The notes under the pieces were generated by a model, which saw only the letters and a list, made by a program, of their open reading frames with translations, had not been told where the DNA came from and did no database searches. A stretch of 64,000 nt of DNA from NCBI GenBank assembly GCA_963721725.1, contig CAVRLX010000017.1, positions 186,001 to 250,000 of the forward strand. The letters run 5' to 3'. Position 1 is the stretch's first letter. Each line of letters opens with the position of its first letter. The position numbers and the translations under genes are program-made. The DNA comes from RI-153 sp963721725. Lineage in GTDB: Bacteria > Chloroflexota > Anaerolineae > Caldilineales > Caldilineaceae. Below, in pieces: positions 1-8,343 of this stretch.

Positions 1-1025
1 CGGTTTGCCACCCCCACCTCGCTAAAATAAAAGGGCGTCAAATAGACGGCCTGTTCCTCTTGCAAAATCGACTGAATGTCGCTTGGCGGCGTGGCCGTGT
101 AGGCTGTCACAGCTTCATTCACCGTATCGTTCACCGCTGTGGGCGCATCAAAAAACTGGGTCACATTCCATTGCAAGGGCGTGGCCTCGGCCCCTGGCGT
201 GGGGGATATTTTGACACGCTCGTTGCCACGCAAACGCAACAGCCCCGCCGCCACCGCCTCGCTGGGGACTTCCAGCAGTTCGGCGGCGCGTTTGATTAAC
301 TCCGGGCTGGGGAGATAGACGTGCCCTTCGTCAATGCCCTCGTTGAGGACGTACTCAACACCGGCAGCGATGCGCTGGGGAGAATCGGCGGCAATCCCCA
401 GTGCCCGCGCTATTTTGTCCGCTGTAACAAAGCCAATGCCGTAAATATCCTCGGCCAATTGATAGGGATTGTCCTGCACCACGGCGATGGCGTCGTCGCC
501 GTAGCGTTTGTAAATTTTGGTGGCAAGGCTGGTGCTGACACCGTGGCTCTGCAAAAAAATCATCACTTCTTTGATGGCGCGCTGTTCGGCCCAGGCCGCT
601 GCAATCAAGCGCACCCGCTTTGCCCCCACCCCCGGCACATCAATCAGCCGCCCGGGGTCGGTGTCGATGATCTCCAGGGTTTCGGCGCCAAAATGTTTGA
701 CAATGCGTTTGGCCGTCACTGGCCCCACGCCTTTGATCAGCCCACTACCCAGGTATTTTTCGATGCCGGCGACGGTAGCGGGCAAGACCGAGCGCATACT
801 CTGCACCGAGAACTGCTTGCCATACTCCGCGTGCATGGTCCACTCGCCGCCCAACTCCACCGATTCGCCCACAACAATGCCCGCCATGTTGCCCACAATC
901 GCGATCTTGCGCTGCCAGTCGGGCAGATGGCGCGGGCGACGTTCCGGGGCCAGTTTCGCCACGGTGTAGCCGTTCTCTTCGTTGTGATACGTGATGCGTT
1001 CGACCACGCCGCGTAAGGTTTCCAT
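1..1025 (-). CDS. recD2: RecD2-type SF1B DNA helicase, N-terminal part (cut by window edge)
   Basis: The reading frame starts at the ATG at 1025 and stays open to position 1, giving 341 residues before the window ends. The N-terminus (METLRGVVERITYHNEENGY) matches the OB-like first domain of RecD2/TraA-family helicases. It is followed by helix-hairpin-helix repeats (LIKGVGPVTAKRIV near residue 98, IDVPGVGAKRV near 128, YGIGFVTADKIA near 197), the usual RecD2 order before the helicase core. Walker A and later helicase motifs would lie beyond the window. RecD2 is a 5'-3' helicase thought to act in DNA repair outside a RecBCD complex. It is divergent from rpsO. No strong Shine-Dalgarno precedes the ATG. 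The family call rests on the N-terminal domains only. Confidence 0.85.
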   Translation of the reverse strand, partial: METLRGVVERITYHNEENGYTVAKLAPERRPRHLPDWQRKIAIVGNMAGIVVGESVELGGEWTMHAEYGKQFSVQSMRSVLPATVAGIEKYLGSGLIKGVGPVTAKRIVKHFGAETLEIIDTDPGRLIDVPGVGAKRVRLIAAAWAEQRAIKEVMIFLQSHGVSTSLATKIYKRYGDDAIAVVQDNPYQLAEDIYGIGFVTADKIARALGIAADSPQRIAAGVEYVLNEGIDEGHVYLPSPELIKRAAELLEVPSEAVAAGLLRLRGNERVKISPTPGAEATPLQWNVTQFFDAPTAVNDTVNEAVTAYTATPPSDIQSILQEEQAVYLTPFYFSEVGVAN

Positions 1026-1237
1026 CAGGCGTAGCGTACCAGATCGCCGGGGGCGGGGCAAGTCATCCCACGCCCGATCGGGGGAACGGCTGGGCGCGTA
1101 TCGGGTAATCCAAGGTGGGTCAACAGAAGTGCTGTGGACTTTTGGCGCAATCGTTCACTTTCCCCTGCCGCGAAGTCCCTAGCCCTTTTCGACGCTTCGC
1201 CCCTATTCTGAATTACACCCTAGCGCTGCACCACAAT

Positions 1238-1266
1238 TTGATAAACCACAATGTCCATGCTATACT
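1238..1266 (+). promoter_or_regulatory. Sigma-70-type promoter of rpsO
   Basis: TTGATA at 1238-1243 and TATACT at 1261-1266 are separated by 17 bases, a near-consensus housekeeping promoter. It would start a transcript about 120 bases upstream of the rpsO ATG. Confidence 0.8.
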
Positions 1267-1272
1267 AATCCT

Positions 1273-1391
1273 GTTTAGCTCGATCTCACGCCTTGGTATT
1301 CCAGCGGTGATTTGGCTGAACGTCTGGACATCTGGGTCCAGGTAACCGCACGGGGCGACAGTCCCGCTAGCAAAAGGAGTAGGAGTACCGG
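1273..1391 (+). promoter_or_regulatory. rpsO 5' leader, candidate S15 autoregulatory RNA
   Basis: The leader between the promoter and the rpsO start carries two compact hairpins: CTGGAC (1324-1329) pairing with GTCCAG (1336-1341), and CGGG (1351-1354) pairing with CCCG (1363-1366). The second lies just upstream of the Shine-Dalgarno AAAAGGAG. Several bacteria regulate rpsO translation by S15 binding to structured leaders placed like this. The structures are seen; the regulatory role is inferred, and no known S15-leader class is recognised here. Confidence 0.35.
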
Positions 1392-1661
1392 ATGAGTATT
1401 ACAAAAGACAAAAAGTCGCAGTTGATTGAAGAGTACCGTATCAATGAAGAAGATACGGGTTCGCCTGAAGTTCAGGTGGCACTGTTGACCACACGCATCA
1501 ACGCTCTGATTCAACACCTGAACGAACACCGACATGATGAAGGCTCTCGCCGTGGTCTGTTAAAACTGGTGGGCCAACGCCGTCGACATCTGGCCTATTT
1601 GGCCCGCAAAGATGTCAACCGCTACCGCCAGTTGATTGAACGGCTTGGACTGCGTAGGTAA
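1392..1661 (+). CDS. rpsO: 30S ribosomal protein S15
   Basis: An 89-residue protein with the full S15 fold signature: GSPEVQVALLTTRI, LNEHRHDEGSRRGLL and the C-terminal VGQRRRHLAYLARKD block, ending in the usual IERLGLRR. S15 binds the central domain of 16S rRNA and starts platform assembly of the small subunit. Length and ends match the family exactly. The start is fixed by the Shine-Dalgarno AAAAGGAG nine bases upstream and by the S15 N-terminus MSITKDKKSQLIEEY. It has its own promoter and terminator. The rpsO-pnp gene order is conserved in many bacteria. Confidence 0.98.
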   Translation: MSITKDKKSQLIEEYRINEEDTGSPEVQVALLTTRINALIQHLNEHRHDEGSRRGLLKLVGQRRRHLAYLARKDVNRYRQLIERLGLRR

Positions 1662-1667
1662 GAATGG

Positions 1668-1706
1668 AAAGAGGGGCGGTCTCACTGTGCGGAGACGCCC
1701 CTCTTT
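1668..1706 (+). terminator. Rho-independent terminator after rpsO
   Basis: AAAGAGGGGCG...GTCTC pairs with GGAGAC-GCCCCTCTTT with one bulged base and a short loop, followed by a T-rich tail. It starts 7 bases after the rpsO stop. Confidence 0.85.
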
Positions 1707-2055
1707 TGTGTGTTGGGCCAGACGCTCTGGCCCCTATCAGTTTGGTATTGCCCAACCTAATCCAAACACCGTTACGATAAGCGGCATCCAAGCCAGACGC
1801 GTCTGGCAACGTCTATCGTTGAGGTTCGGCATTGGGGAATGGCGCGAAAGCAGGACGCAAGTTTTCGATTCATCCCCCAGTTCCGCACCTCGCACATGCA
1901 CTTAACGTAGACAAACGGTGGGCCGGTTGGTTGATCTATCCCTCAAAGAGCAGGCAAAATAGGGTTTTCCAATGGAAACAACGCCCCTATTTTTCGCTCG
2001 AGGAGGGTCTGTTTGTCTACTTTTTTTACGTGCGTTGTTTCAAAAGGTGTACCCG
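1707..2055 (+). other. rpsO-pnp intergenic region with palindromes
   Basis: No gene is supported here. The region holds two short palindromes built on CCAGACG/CGTCTGG: GGCCAGACGCTCTGGCC near 1717-1733 and CCAGACGCGTCTGG near 1794-1807. It also holds the pnp leader hairpin described separately. Open frames through the interval have no recognisable protein features and one overlaps the pnp start. Confidence 0.6.
1956..1994 (+). promoter_or_regulatory. Hairpin in the pnp leader
   Basis: AAAATAGGGTTTTCC at 1956-1970 can pair with GGAAAC and CCCTATTTT (1974-1994), followed by a T run. It lies about 60 bases upstream of the pnp ATG. It could be a weak terminator or attenuator, or a processing/autoregulation hairpin analogous to the pnp leader stem of enterobacteria. 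The structure is seen; its role is inferred. Confidence 0.45.
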
Positions 2056-4311
2056 ATGGATAATTACCAATTGTTTGATGGCGCCAAGGTGTATAAAACC
2101 CACCTGGGCGACAAAGAGATCAGCATCGAGACTGGTGTTCTCGCTGCCCAGGCTGGCGGTGCGGTCACTGTTCGCTGTGGCGACACCGTCCTCTTTGCCA
2201 CCGCCACCGGATCCAAAGAGACCCGCCCCGGCATTGGCTTCTTTCCCCTAACTGTGGATTTTGAAGAAAAGCTTTACGCCGCCGGGCGCATTCCCGGCAG
2301 TTTCTTCCGCCGCGAAGGTCGCCCCAGCGAACAGGCAATTCTGCTCTGCCGTCTGGTGGATCGCCCGCTGCGCCCGCTCTTCCCCAAGGGCTTCCGCAAC
2401 GATGTACAGATCATCATTTCGTCGCTCAGCTCGGATGGGCAACATTTGATGGATCCGCTGGCGATTATTGCAGCGTCGGCGGCGCTGGCGATTAGCGATA
2501 TCCCCTGGGATGGCCCGGTGGGTGCGGCTTCCGTCGGCTATGTGGACGGCAAATTCGTCGTCAACCCCACCGCCGAGGATATGACCAAAAGCGTGTTGGG
2601 TCTGCAAGTGGCTGGCACCGAGGACAATATCCTCATGGTGGAGGCTGGCGCACACGAATTGCCCGAAGATCTGATGTTGGAAGCGCTGAATCTGGCCTAT
2701 GAATCTATGCAGCCAGTGATCAGCACCATAAAGCAGATGCAGGCCGAGATTGGCAAAGCCAAGTGGGACAATTATCAGATCTTCCTGCCCTCTGCCGAGT
2801 TGAAGAAAGAAGTACAGGCCCTGGTTGGCGATGCCGTGCGCGAGATGGTGATGGAAGGCCCCGCCCGCGCCGACCGCAAAGACCGTACCCATGAGCTTGA
2901 GGCACAGGTGAAGGCCCACTTTGCCGGGCGTGTCGAGAGTGGCGAAATTACGCCCGAAAATCTCAACGAAGCCTTTGGTGGTGTGGTCAAGGAAGGCATG
3001 CGCCGCCATGTGTTGGACAATAACATTCGCATTGATGGTCGCAGTCCCCAGGAAATTCGCCCGATTTCGGTACAGGTGGGGCGCATTCCGCGTGTCCACG
3101 GCAGCGGCTTCTTTATCCGCGGCGAAACCCATGTGCTGACCATTGCCACGCTGGGCACGCCCGGCGAAGCACAGCAACTTGACACCCTGCAACCCGGTGA
3201 AGAGAAGCGCTACATGCACCATTACAACTTCCCGCCCTACAGCACAGGCGAAGCGTACCCGCTGCGTGGTCCCAAGCGCCGCGAGATTGGGCACGGCGCG
3301 CTGGCCGAACGGGCGCTGTTAGCGGTGATCCCCGAAGACTTCCCCTATACGCTGCGTCTGGTCAGCGAAGTGATGAGCAGCAATGGCAGCACCAGCATGG
3401 CCTCGGTCTGTGCCAGCACGCTGGCGCTGATGGATGCGGGTGTGCATATTGATGCGCCGGTGGCGGGTATAGCCATGGGTCTCATCCAAGATGTGAACGA
3501 TGCCAGCAGCTATGCTGTGCTCAGCGACATTCTGGGCACGGAAGATCACCTGGGCGACATGGACTTCAAGGTGGCTGGTTCTGCGCATGGCATTACGGCT
3601 TTGCAAATGGATATGAAAATTCAGGGGCTGGACTTTAACATTCTGCGCCAGGCGCTGCAACAGGCGCGTGAAGGACGAATGCACATTCTGGGCAAGATGT
3701 TGGAAGTGCTGGCCGAGCCGCGCAGCCAGATGAGCGAGTTTGCCCCGCGCATTCTCACCATCCACATTAACCCGGAAAAGATCGGCAAGATCATCGGGCC
3801 AGGTGGCAAGACCATCCGCGCTATCCAAGACGAGTACAAGGTCAAGGTGGATGTAAACGACGATGGTACGGTCTTTATCTCTGGCACGGATGGTGTCGGG
3901 GCAGAGCGGGCCAAGCGCGAGATCGAATCGCTGACGGAAGATGTGGAGGTTGGCAAGATCTACACCGGGCAGGTGGTCCGCACCGAGCCGTATGGTGTCT
4001 TCCTCAACATTATCCCCGGCGTGGACGGGCTGATCCACATTAGCCAGTTGGCCGACTATCGCGTCGGCACGGTGGAAGAGATCGCCAAAGTGGGCGATGA
4101 ACTCACGGCCATGGTCATTGACGTTGACCCATCGGGCAAAGTGCGCTTGAGCCGTCAGGCCGTGTTGGAAAACTGGACTGCCGAAGAGGCACACGACCGC
4201 GACCGTGGCGGCAGCCGTGGTGGCGGTGGCGGTGGAGACCGTGGCGGAGACCGCGGCGGACGCGGTGGTGATCGCGGTGGCCGCGGCGGCAATGGCCGAC
4301 GCGATCGGTAA
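2056..4311 (+). CDS. pnp: Polyribonucleotide nucleotidyltransferase (PNPase)
   Basis: PNPase is a phosphorolytic 3'-5' exoribonuclease of mRNA turnover, a trimer that often works with RNA helicases and endonucleases. The 751-residue protein has two RNase PH domains joined by a helical linker (core motifs RPLRPLFPKGF near residue 110 and PYTLRLVSEVMSSNGS near 430), a KH domain (IGKIIGPGGKTIRAIQ near 573) and an S1 domain (GKIYTGQVVRTEPYGVFL near 633). It ends in an RGG/RDR-rich low-complexity tail from about residue 712. I chose the ATG at 2056 (MDNYQLFDGAKVYKT) rather than the in-frame ATG 84 bases upstream: the upstream extension is unlike PNPase, overlaps the leader hairpin, and AAGGTG precedes 2056. 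The Arg-Gly tail is unusual and probably adds nonspecific RNA affinity (inference). Confidence 0.97.
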   Translation: MDNYQLFDGAKVYKTHLGDKEISIETGVLAAQAGGAVTVRCGDTVLFATATGSKETRPGIGFFPLTVDFEEKLYAAGRIPGSFFRREGRPSEQAILLCRLVDRPLRPLFPKGFRNDVQIIISSLSSDGQHLMDPLAIIAASAALAISDIPWDGPVGAASVGYVDGKFVVNPTAEDMTKSVLGLQVAGTEDNILMVEAGAHELPEDLMLEALNLAYESMQPVISTIKQMQAEIGKAKWDNYQIFLPSAELKKEVQALVGDAVREMVMEGPARADRKDRTHELEAQVKAHFAGRVESGEITPENLNEAFGGVVKEGMRRHVLDNNIRIDGRSPQEIRPISVQVGRIPRVHGSGFFIRGETHVLTIATLGTPGEAQQLDTLQPGEEKRYMHHYNFPPYSTGEAYPLRGPKRREIGHGALAERALLAVIPEDFPYTLRLVSEVMSSNGSTSMASVCASTLALMDAGVHIDAPVAGIAMGLIQDVNDASSYAVLSDILGTEDHLGDMDFKVAGSAHGITALQMDMKIQGLDFNILRQALQQAREGRMHILGKMLEVLAEPRSQMSEFAPRILTIHINPEKIGKIIGPGGKTIRAIQDEYKVKVDVNDDGTVFISGTDGVGAERAKREIESLTEDVEVGKIYTGQVVRTEPYGVFLNIIPGVDGLIHISQLADYRVGTVEEIAKVGDELTAMVIDVDPSGKVRLSRQAVLENWTAEEAHDRDRGGSRGGGGGGDRGGDRGGRGGDRGGRGGNGRRDR

Positions 4312-4326
4312 TACACGATGACAGAC

Positions 4327-4365
4327 AAAAGGCCCACCGATTTTGAAAATCGGTGGGCCTTTTTT
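4327..4365 (+). terminator. Rho-independent terminator after pnp
   Basis: A perfect stem GGCCCACCGATTTT/AAAATCGGTGGGCC with a minimal loop, flanked by A and T runs, so it can work on both strands. It starts 16 bases after the pnp stop. Confidence 0.93.
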
Positions 4366-4410
4366 AATTTCATTTCGTGCGTTGTAACCAGGAACTAAAC
4401 AGTGCGAGAA

Positions 4411-4437
4411 TACACATAAATTTGAGTTTAATGTGTA
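4411..4437 (+). promoter_or_regulatory. Palindromic operator-like site before the antitoxin relic
   Basis: TACACATAAA and TTTAATGTGTA form an inverted repeat with one-base asymmetry, ending 14 bases before the relic's ATG. VapB-type antitoxins commonly autorepress through such palindromes, so this may be the surviving operator. The operator role is inferred. Confidence 0.45.
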
Positions 4438-4451
4438 CGAGGAGACTAGCT

Positions 4452-4523
4452 ATGCGTACAAATGTTGTGATTGACGACGCTCTGGTAGTGATGCCGATTT
4501 TATGCCATTCGCAGCGTATTTAG
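4452..4523 (+). pseudogene. Truncated VapB-type antitoxin relic
   Basis: A 23-residue frame begins MRTNVVIDDALV, the typical first strand of VapB/ribbon-helix-helix-like antitoxins (usually MRTNIVIDDxL), and then runs to an early stop after MPILCHSQRI. A good Shine-Dalgarno (GAGGAG) and an operator-like palindrome precede it. A normal VapB is about 65-80 residues and is followed by a PIN-domain toxin; neither the rest of the antitoxin nor a toxin is present before the convergent ABC gene ending at 4574. I read this as the 5' remnant of a decayed toxin-antitoxin locus. A chance short frame is possible but less likely given start signal, operator and motif together. Confidence 0.55.
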
Positions 4524-4573
4524 GTCTCCAGATGGTACCCTCTTAACAGCGAAAAAAACCTTCTTCGCTCTCC

Positions 4574-6421
4574 TCACGCGTTGACAGCCGCGCTCTCCTC
4601 AGCGTGCATCAATTGATGCTCGTGCAGTTTGGCATAGTATCCACCCGTGGTCAGCAGATCGGCGTGGGTTCCCTCTTCTACAATGCATCCCCGATCCATG
4701 ACGATAATGCGGTCGGCCCCGCGCACGGTGCTCAGGCGGTGGGCAATGACCATGCTGGTGCGAGATTTGAGGATGCGCTCCAAGCCTTCCTGAATAATGG
4801 CCTCGGTGGCAGTGTCAATGCTGCTGGTGGCTTCATCCAAAACCAGGATGCCGTCGGGGCAGAGCACGAGGGCACGTGTGAGGGCAAGTAACTGGCGTTG
4901 CCCTTGCGAGAGATTGGCCCCACCCGGCAGCACATGAAAATCGTACTCACCGGGCAGATGCTCAATGAAACGCGCAGCATTGGTAAACTCGGCGGCGCGG
5001 CGCACAGTCTCTTCGTCCACGTCCTCTTGATAGAGCACGATGTTTTTGCGGATTGTGCCTTCCAGACAGACGGGATCTTGGGGAACCACAGCCACGGCCC
5101 GGCGCAACTCCAGCAGATCCACGCGGCGGATGTCTACGCTGTCAAGCGTAATCCGCCCGTGGGTGGGGTCATAATGGCGGGCCAACAGGCTGACCATGCT
5201 GGATTTGCCCGCGCCTGTGGCCCCCACAATCGCCACCGATTGTCCGGGCGGAATGGTCAGAGAGACGCCGCGCAGCACGGGTTCATCGGGCACATAGGAA
5301 AACTGCACATCCTCGAAGCGAATCTCCCCGCGCAGAGGACGGGGCAACGGTTGTGGCGGCGTGGGGTTTTGAATGGCTGGCTCCGACTGCATCATGGTAT
5401 AGATGCGTTCGGCCGCGCCCAGCGCGATCTGAATGGTGTTGTACTCCTGGGAAAGGCGCAAAATAGGCTGAAAGGCGCGCTCGGTATATTGCACAAAAGC
5501 CACCAACATCCCCAACGTGGCCCACTCCGCCAGCACCCCTCGCCCGCCCCAATCGAGGATCATGCCCATGGCAATGGCCGAGAGCATTTCCAACACAGCC
5601 AGAAAGACGGCGCTGTGCTTGCGCAAGACGATGAGTGCCTCGCGATAGCGGCTGTTGATGACGTCGAACTCTTGCTCGCTCTCCTGTTCGCGGCTAAAAA
5701 GCTGTACCACCGTCATACCGTGAATGTGTTCGTTGAGAAAAGAACTGATGCGCGCCATGGCCGAGCGTTCGCCGCCGGACGATTGACGAATGCGGCTGCG
5801 AAAATAGGTGGTGGTAATTGCCACAAAGGGCAGTACAGAGAGCGAAATCAACGCCAATTGCCAGTTGGTTGCCAACATTACCCATACAATTGCAATCAAC
5901 GTCACCCCTTCCACGAGGATGACCACAATGCTGCTCGACATCACAGCATTGACACTGTCAATGTCGCTGGTGAGCCGCGAGATGAGATCGCCCGTGGGCG
6001 TATTGGTCATGAAGGCGTGATCTTGTTTGAAAATGTGGTCAAAGAGCCGCGTGCGCAGATCCGAGAGGGCACGCTGCCCGGCAGTCTGGAGCGAATAGCT
6101 GTAAAAGAGCGTGAGCACAAAAAGCGCAATCGCCGTCGCCCCATAAATAGCTGCCAGCCGCCAGAGGACATCGGTGTTGCCATCGCGGATGGGGCCATCA
6201 ATCGCCTGTTGCAGCAGATAAGGCGGCACGACGTTGAGCGAAGCGGTCGCCAACATAAGCACCATAGCCACAATCAGCCACCAACGATAGGGGCGCAACG
6301 ACCCGGCCAGCAGTTTGAAGAGCGCCAGATCCTGGCTGGAATTGGTCTCTGGCTTTTCCAGCTTGGGGTTGCGAGAAAATTTCGGTAGTTTGAAACGCTT
6401 GGGTCTGGCATTGGACGACAT
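4574..6421 (-). CDS. ABC exporter half-transporter, subunit with the catalytically competent site
   Basis: A 615-residue half-transporter: six-helix exporter domain (about residues 45-340), then an ATPase domain with Walker A GATGAGKSS, signature LSQGQRQ, Walker B ILVLDEATSSID and switch histidine in VIAHRLSTV. The signature is altered (LSQGQ instead of LSGGQ) while catalytic Glu and His are intact. This is exactly the pattern of the canonical-Walker subunit in heterodimeric exporters of the TM287/288, BmrCD and LmrCD kind, whose partner carries a degenerate Walker B. The partner is the upstream gene; stop and start share one base (TAATG), so translation is coupled. Likely a multidrug or lipid exporter in the cytoplasmic membrane; the substrate cannot be told from sequence. 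Confidence 0.93.
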   Translation of the reverse strand: MSSNARPKRFKLPKFSRNPKLEKPETNSSQDLALFKLLAGSLRPYRWWLIVAMVLMLATASLNVVPPYLLQQAIDGPIRDGNTDVLWRLAAIYGATAIALFVLTLFYSYSLQTAGQRALSDLRTRLFDHIFKQDHAFMTNTPTGDLISRLTSDIDSVNAVMSSSIVVILVEGVTLIAIVWVMLATNWQLALISLSVLPFVAITTTYFRSRIRQSSGGERSAMARISSFLNEHIHGMTVVQLFSREQESEQEFDVINSRYREALIVLRKHSAVFLAVLEMLSAIAMGMILDWGGRGVLAEWATLGMLVAFVQYTERAFQPILRLSQEYNTIQIALGAAERIYTMMQSEPAIQNPTPPQPLPRPLRGEIRFEDVQFSYVPDEPVLRGVSLTIPPGQSVAIVGATGAGKSSMVSLLARHYDPTHGRITLDSVDIRRVDLLELRRAVAVVPQDPVCLEGTIRKNIVLYQEDVDEETVRRAAEFTNAARFIEHLPGEYDFHVLPGGANLSQGQRQLLALTRALVLCPDGILVLDEATSSIDTATEAIIQEGLERILKSRTSMVIAHRLSTVRGADRIIVMDRGCIVEEGTHADLLTTGGYYAKLHEHQLMHAEESAAVNA

Positions 6422-8163
6422 TAGTGTTCCTCCTCTGCTTGTTCAATTTCCCGATGATACATGTCGGCATAGCTGCCGTTGCGGGCCAGCAACGAGCTAT
6501 GTGTGCCGCGCTCGACAATGCGGCCTTCGTCCAACACGATGATTTGATCGGCATCTTGGACGGCGGCGATGCGCTGGCTCACAATCAGACAGGTGCGGCG
6601 GTCACGGGCCTTGCGCAGTTCGCCAATGATCTCGGCGGATGTTTTCATGTCCACGCTGGCGAGCGCATCATCCAGCAGCAGCACTTTGGGTTCGCGCACC
6701 AGTGCGCGAGCAATCGCTGTGCGCTGGCGCTGTCCGCCCGAGAGGGTGGCCCCGCGCTCGCCCACGGGACTATCCAACCCTTTGGGCAATTGGGGTAGAT
6801 CGTTGGCAAGGCGCGATTGTTGCAGCGCGCGGTTGATCTGCGGTTCGGGGGCATCGGGCACACCCAGGGCAATGTTGTCGCGCAGGGGCATGCTAAAAAG
6901 CAAGGTTTCTTGGGGCACGTAGATCACGGTGTGGCGTAGCGTGCTCAATTTAATGCGGCGCAGGTCGTGGCCGTCGATGAGTACGCCGCCTTCGTCGGGA
7001 TCATGGATGCGACCGAGCAGGCTAATGAGCATACTTTTGCCAGAGCCAGTGGGACCGACGATGCCCAGAGTGGAGCCAGCCGGGATGTCAACATTGATGT
7101 TGCGCAGCACCCAGCGTTCTTGATCTGCGGCATAGACGCCCACATTTTGATAGCGAATGTTGCCCTTGAGCATGGGATCGGTGGCGTCGGGCGCATCGAC
7201 AATTTTGGGCCAACGGTGCAACAGTTCGCCAATGCGCCCGGCGGCGGCACTGCCCTGTTGCAAGCGTTCAAAGGCGCTGGTGATCTGCTGTGCGCCGCTG
7301 TTGAGCAGCCCCAGATAGACAATAAACTGCACATATTCACCCAGGGTTAGCTCACCATCGATGATCAAAATGCCGCCAATAAGTACAACCAGCGTGGCGG
7401 CAATGCGCACCACAAGGCTGGGTAGGGGCGAGATCAGGCCAGATCGCCAAACGAATTTGAGGTTGGTATCGACGTAATCTTGGTTGGCGTTGCGGAAGGC
7501 CGCGCCCACGTCGGGTTGTTGGGCATAGGCCACCAACATGCGGGCGGCGTTGAGATGTTCGTGGGCAAAGCTGGAAATGTGCGCCATTTGGGCCTGGACC
7601 TGGGAGAAGGAGGTCTCCAACACAGGGCCGAGGCGAAACTGCACAGCCACGCTTACCAACAACATGGTCACCACCATCAGGGCCAGGGCCACATTGGTGA
7701 CGCCCATAAGCATACAGCCGATTAAGAGCAAAAAGAGCGCATGGATCGCCATCTGAAAACCAGCGCTGTAAAAGCGCCAAATATAGATGAAATCGCTGGT
7801 GGCCCGCGAGAGCAGATCACCGGTTCCGTATTGTTGGCGTGTCTCTTGATCAAAGAGCAACAGCCGGTGAAAGAGATCGTTGCTCATGCGATAGGTAATG
7901 CCCGCCGCAATCTCACCGGTGAGCATGCGCAGGTGATAGCGAAAGATTGCCACCACCACGGCCAGGCCAATTAGCCCCAACGAATATAGGGCGAGTTTGC
8001 GCAGTTCCAGCCCTGTGGTCAGGTCGTCAATGGCCCAGCCCAACAATGTGGGGCTAAACGCGCTGGATGCAGCCCCGATCAGCGCGTAGAGTGTGCCCAT
8101 GATCAGCGAACCATAGTAGGCGCGCATATAGGGCAATAAAAATTGAAGTCCGCGATGTTGCAT
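6421..8163 (-). CDS. ABC exporter half-transporter, subunit with degenerate ATPase site
   Basis: A 580-residue exporter half: six membrane helices (about residues 15-300), then an ATPase with Walker A GPTGSGKSM and a canonical signature LSGGQRQ. Walker B reads LLLDDA, with Asp in place of the catalytic Glu, and the switch loop reads IVSQRI, with Gln in place of His. These are the substitutions of the degenerate site in heterodimeric exporters, so the protein should pair with the product of the downstream gene. It is first in the operon, starting at the ATG at 8163 behind GAGGGAGCC, and is preceded by a promoter and a leader hairpin. The pairing is inferred from complementary motif changes and the overlapping genes. 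Confidence 0.93.
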   Translation of the reverse strand: MQHRGLQFLLPYMRAYYGSLIMGTLYALIGAASSAFSPTLLGWAIDDLTTGLELRKLALYSLGLIGLAVVVAIFRYHLRMLTGEIAAGITYRMSNDLFHRLLLFDQETRQQYGTGDLLSRATSDFIYIWRFYSAGFQMAIHALFLLLIGCMLMGVTNVALALMVVTMLLVSVAVQFRLGPVLETSFSQVQAQMAHISSFAHEHLNAARMLVAYAQQPDVGAAFRNANQDYVDTNLKFVWRSGLISPLPSLVVRIAATLVVLIGGILIIDGELTLGEYVQFIVYLGLLNSGAQQITSAFERLQQGSAAAGRIGELLHRWPKIVDAPDATDPMLKGNIRYQNVGVYAADQERWVLRNINVDIPAGSTLGIVGPTGSGKSMLISLLGRIHDPDEGGVLIDGHDLRRIKLSTLRHTVIYVPQETLLFSMPLRDNIALGVPDAPEPQINRALQQSRLANDLPQLPKGLDSPVGERGATLSGGQRQRTAIARALVREPKVLLLDDALASVDMKTSAEIIGELRKARDRRTCLIVSQRIAAVQDADQIIVLDEGRIVERGTHSSLLARNGSYADMYHREIEQAEEEH

Positions 8164-8279
8164 GGTTGGCTCCCTCTTGTACGTGCGGTCTCTTCAAAAG
8201 AAACAAAAAAAGCCCGGATTCCGGGCTGCACAGTTCTTCCTGTGTGGGCAACAATGGAGGAAGAGAAGATGGTTTGCAT
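8103..8279 (-). CDS. Possible leader ORF of the ABC exporter operon
   Basis: An ATG at 8279 (MQTIFSSSIVAHTG), about 30 bases after the predicted transcription start, opens a 58-codon frame. It runs through the leader hairpin at 8205-8227 and ends at 8103 inside the exporter gene in another frame. A ribosome translating it would melt the hairpin. The arrangement resembles the bmrB leader ORF of Bacillus subtilis bmrCD. The Shine-Dalgarno is weak and the peptide has no family, so the ORF may be fortuitous. Confidence 0.3.
   Translation of the reverse strand: MQTIFSSSIVAHTGRTVQPGIRAFFVSFEETARTRGSQPCNIADFNFYCPICAPTMVR
8205..8227 (-). terminator. Attenuator-like hairpin in the ABC exporter leader
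   Basis: On the minus strand AGCCCGGAATCCGGGCT forms a perfect stem followed by seven T residues, a textbook intrinsic terminator. It lies between the promoter (8315-8343) and the exporter start at 8163. No gene ends just upstream on this strand, so it is more likely a conditional attenuator than a gene-end terminator. Confidence 0.75.
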
Positions 8280-8314
8280 AGGTCCAGTCGTGCCAAACGC
8301 TGTTGGTGGAGGCC

Positions 8315-8343
8315 AGTATAGCATTCCCGGCAGCGCTTTGCAA
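8315..8343 (-). promoter_or_regulatory. Promoter of the ABC exporter operon
   Basis: On the minus strand TTGCAA (8343-8338) and TATACT (8320-8315) are spaced by 17 bases, about 150 bases upstream of the exporter ATG. Confidence 0.75.

Noticed and set aside
2248..4194. Long minus-strand open frames opposite pnp (348 and 291 codons)
   Set aside because: They mirror the codon structure of pnp, are rich in His/Gln as expected of shadows, and have no domains.
4898..6388. 496-codon + strand frame opposite the ABC exporter gene
   Set aside because: Antisense shadow of an exporter half with all ATPase motifs.
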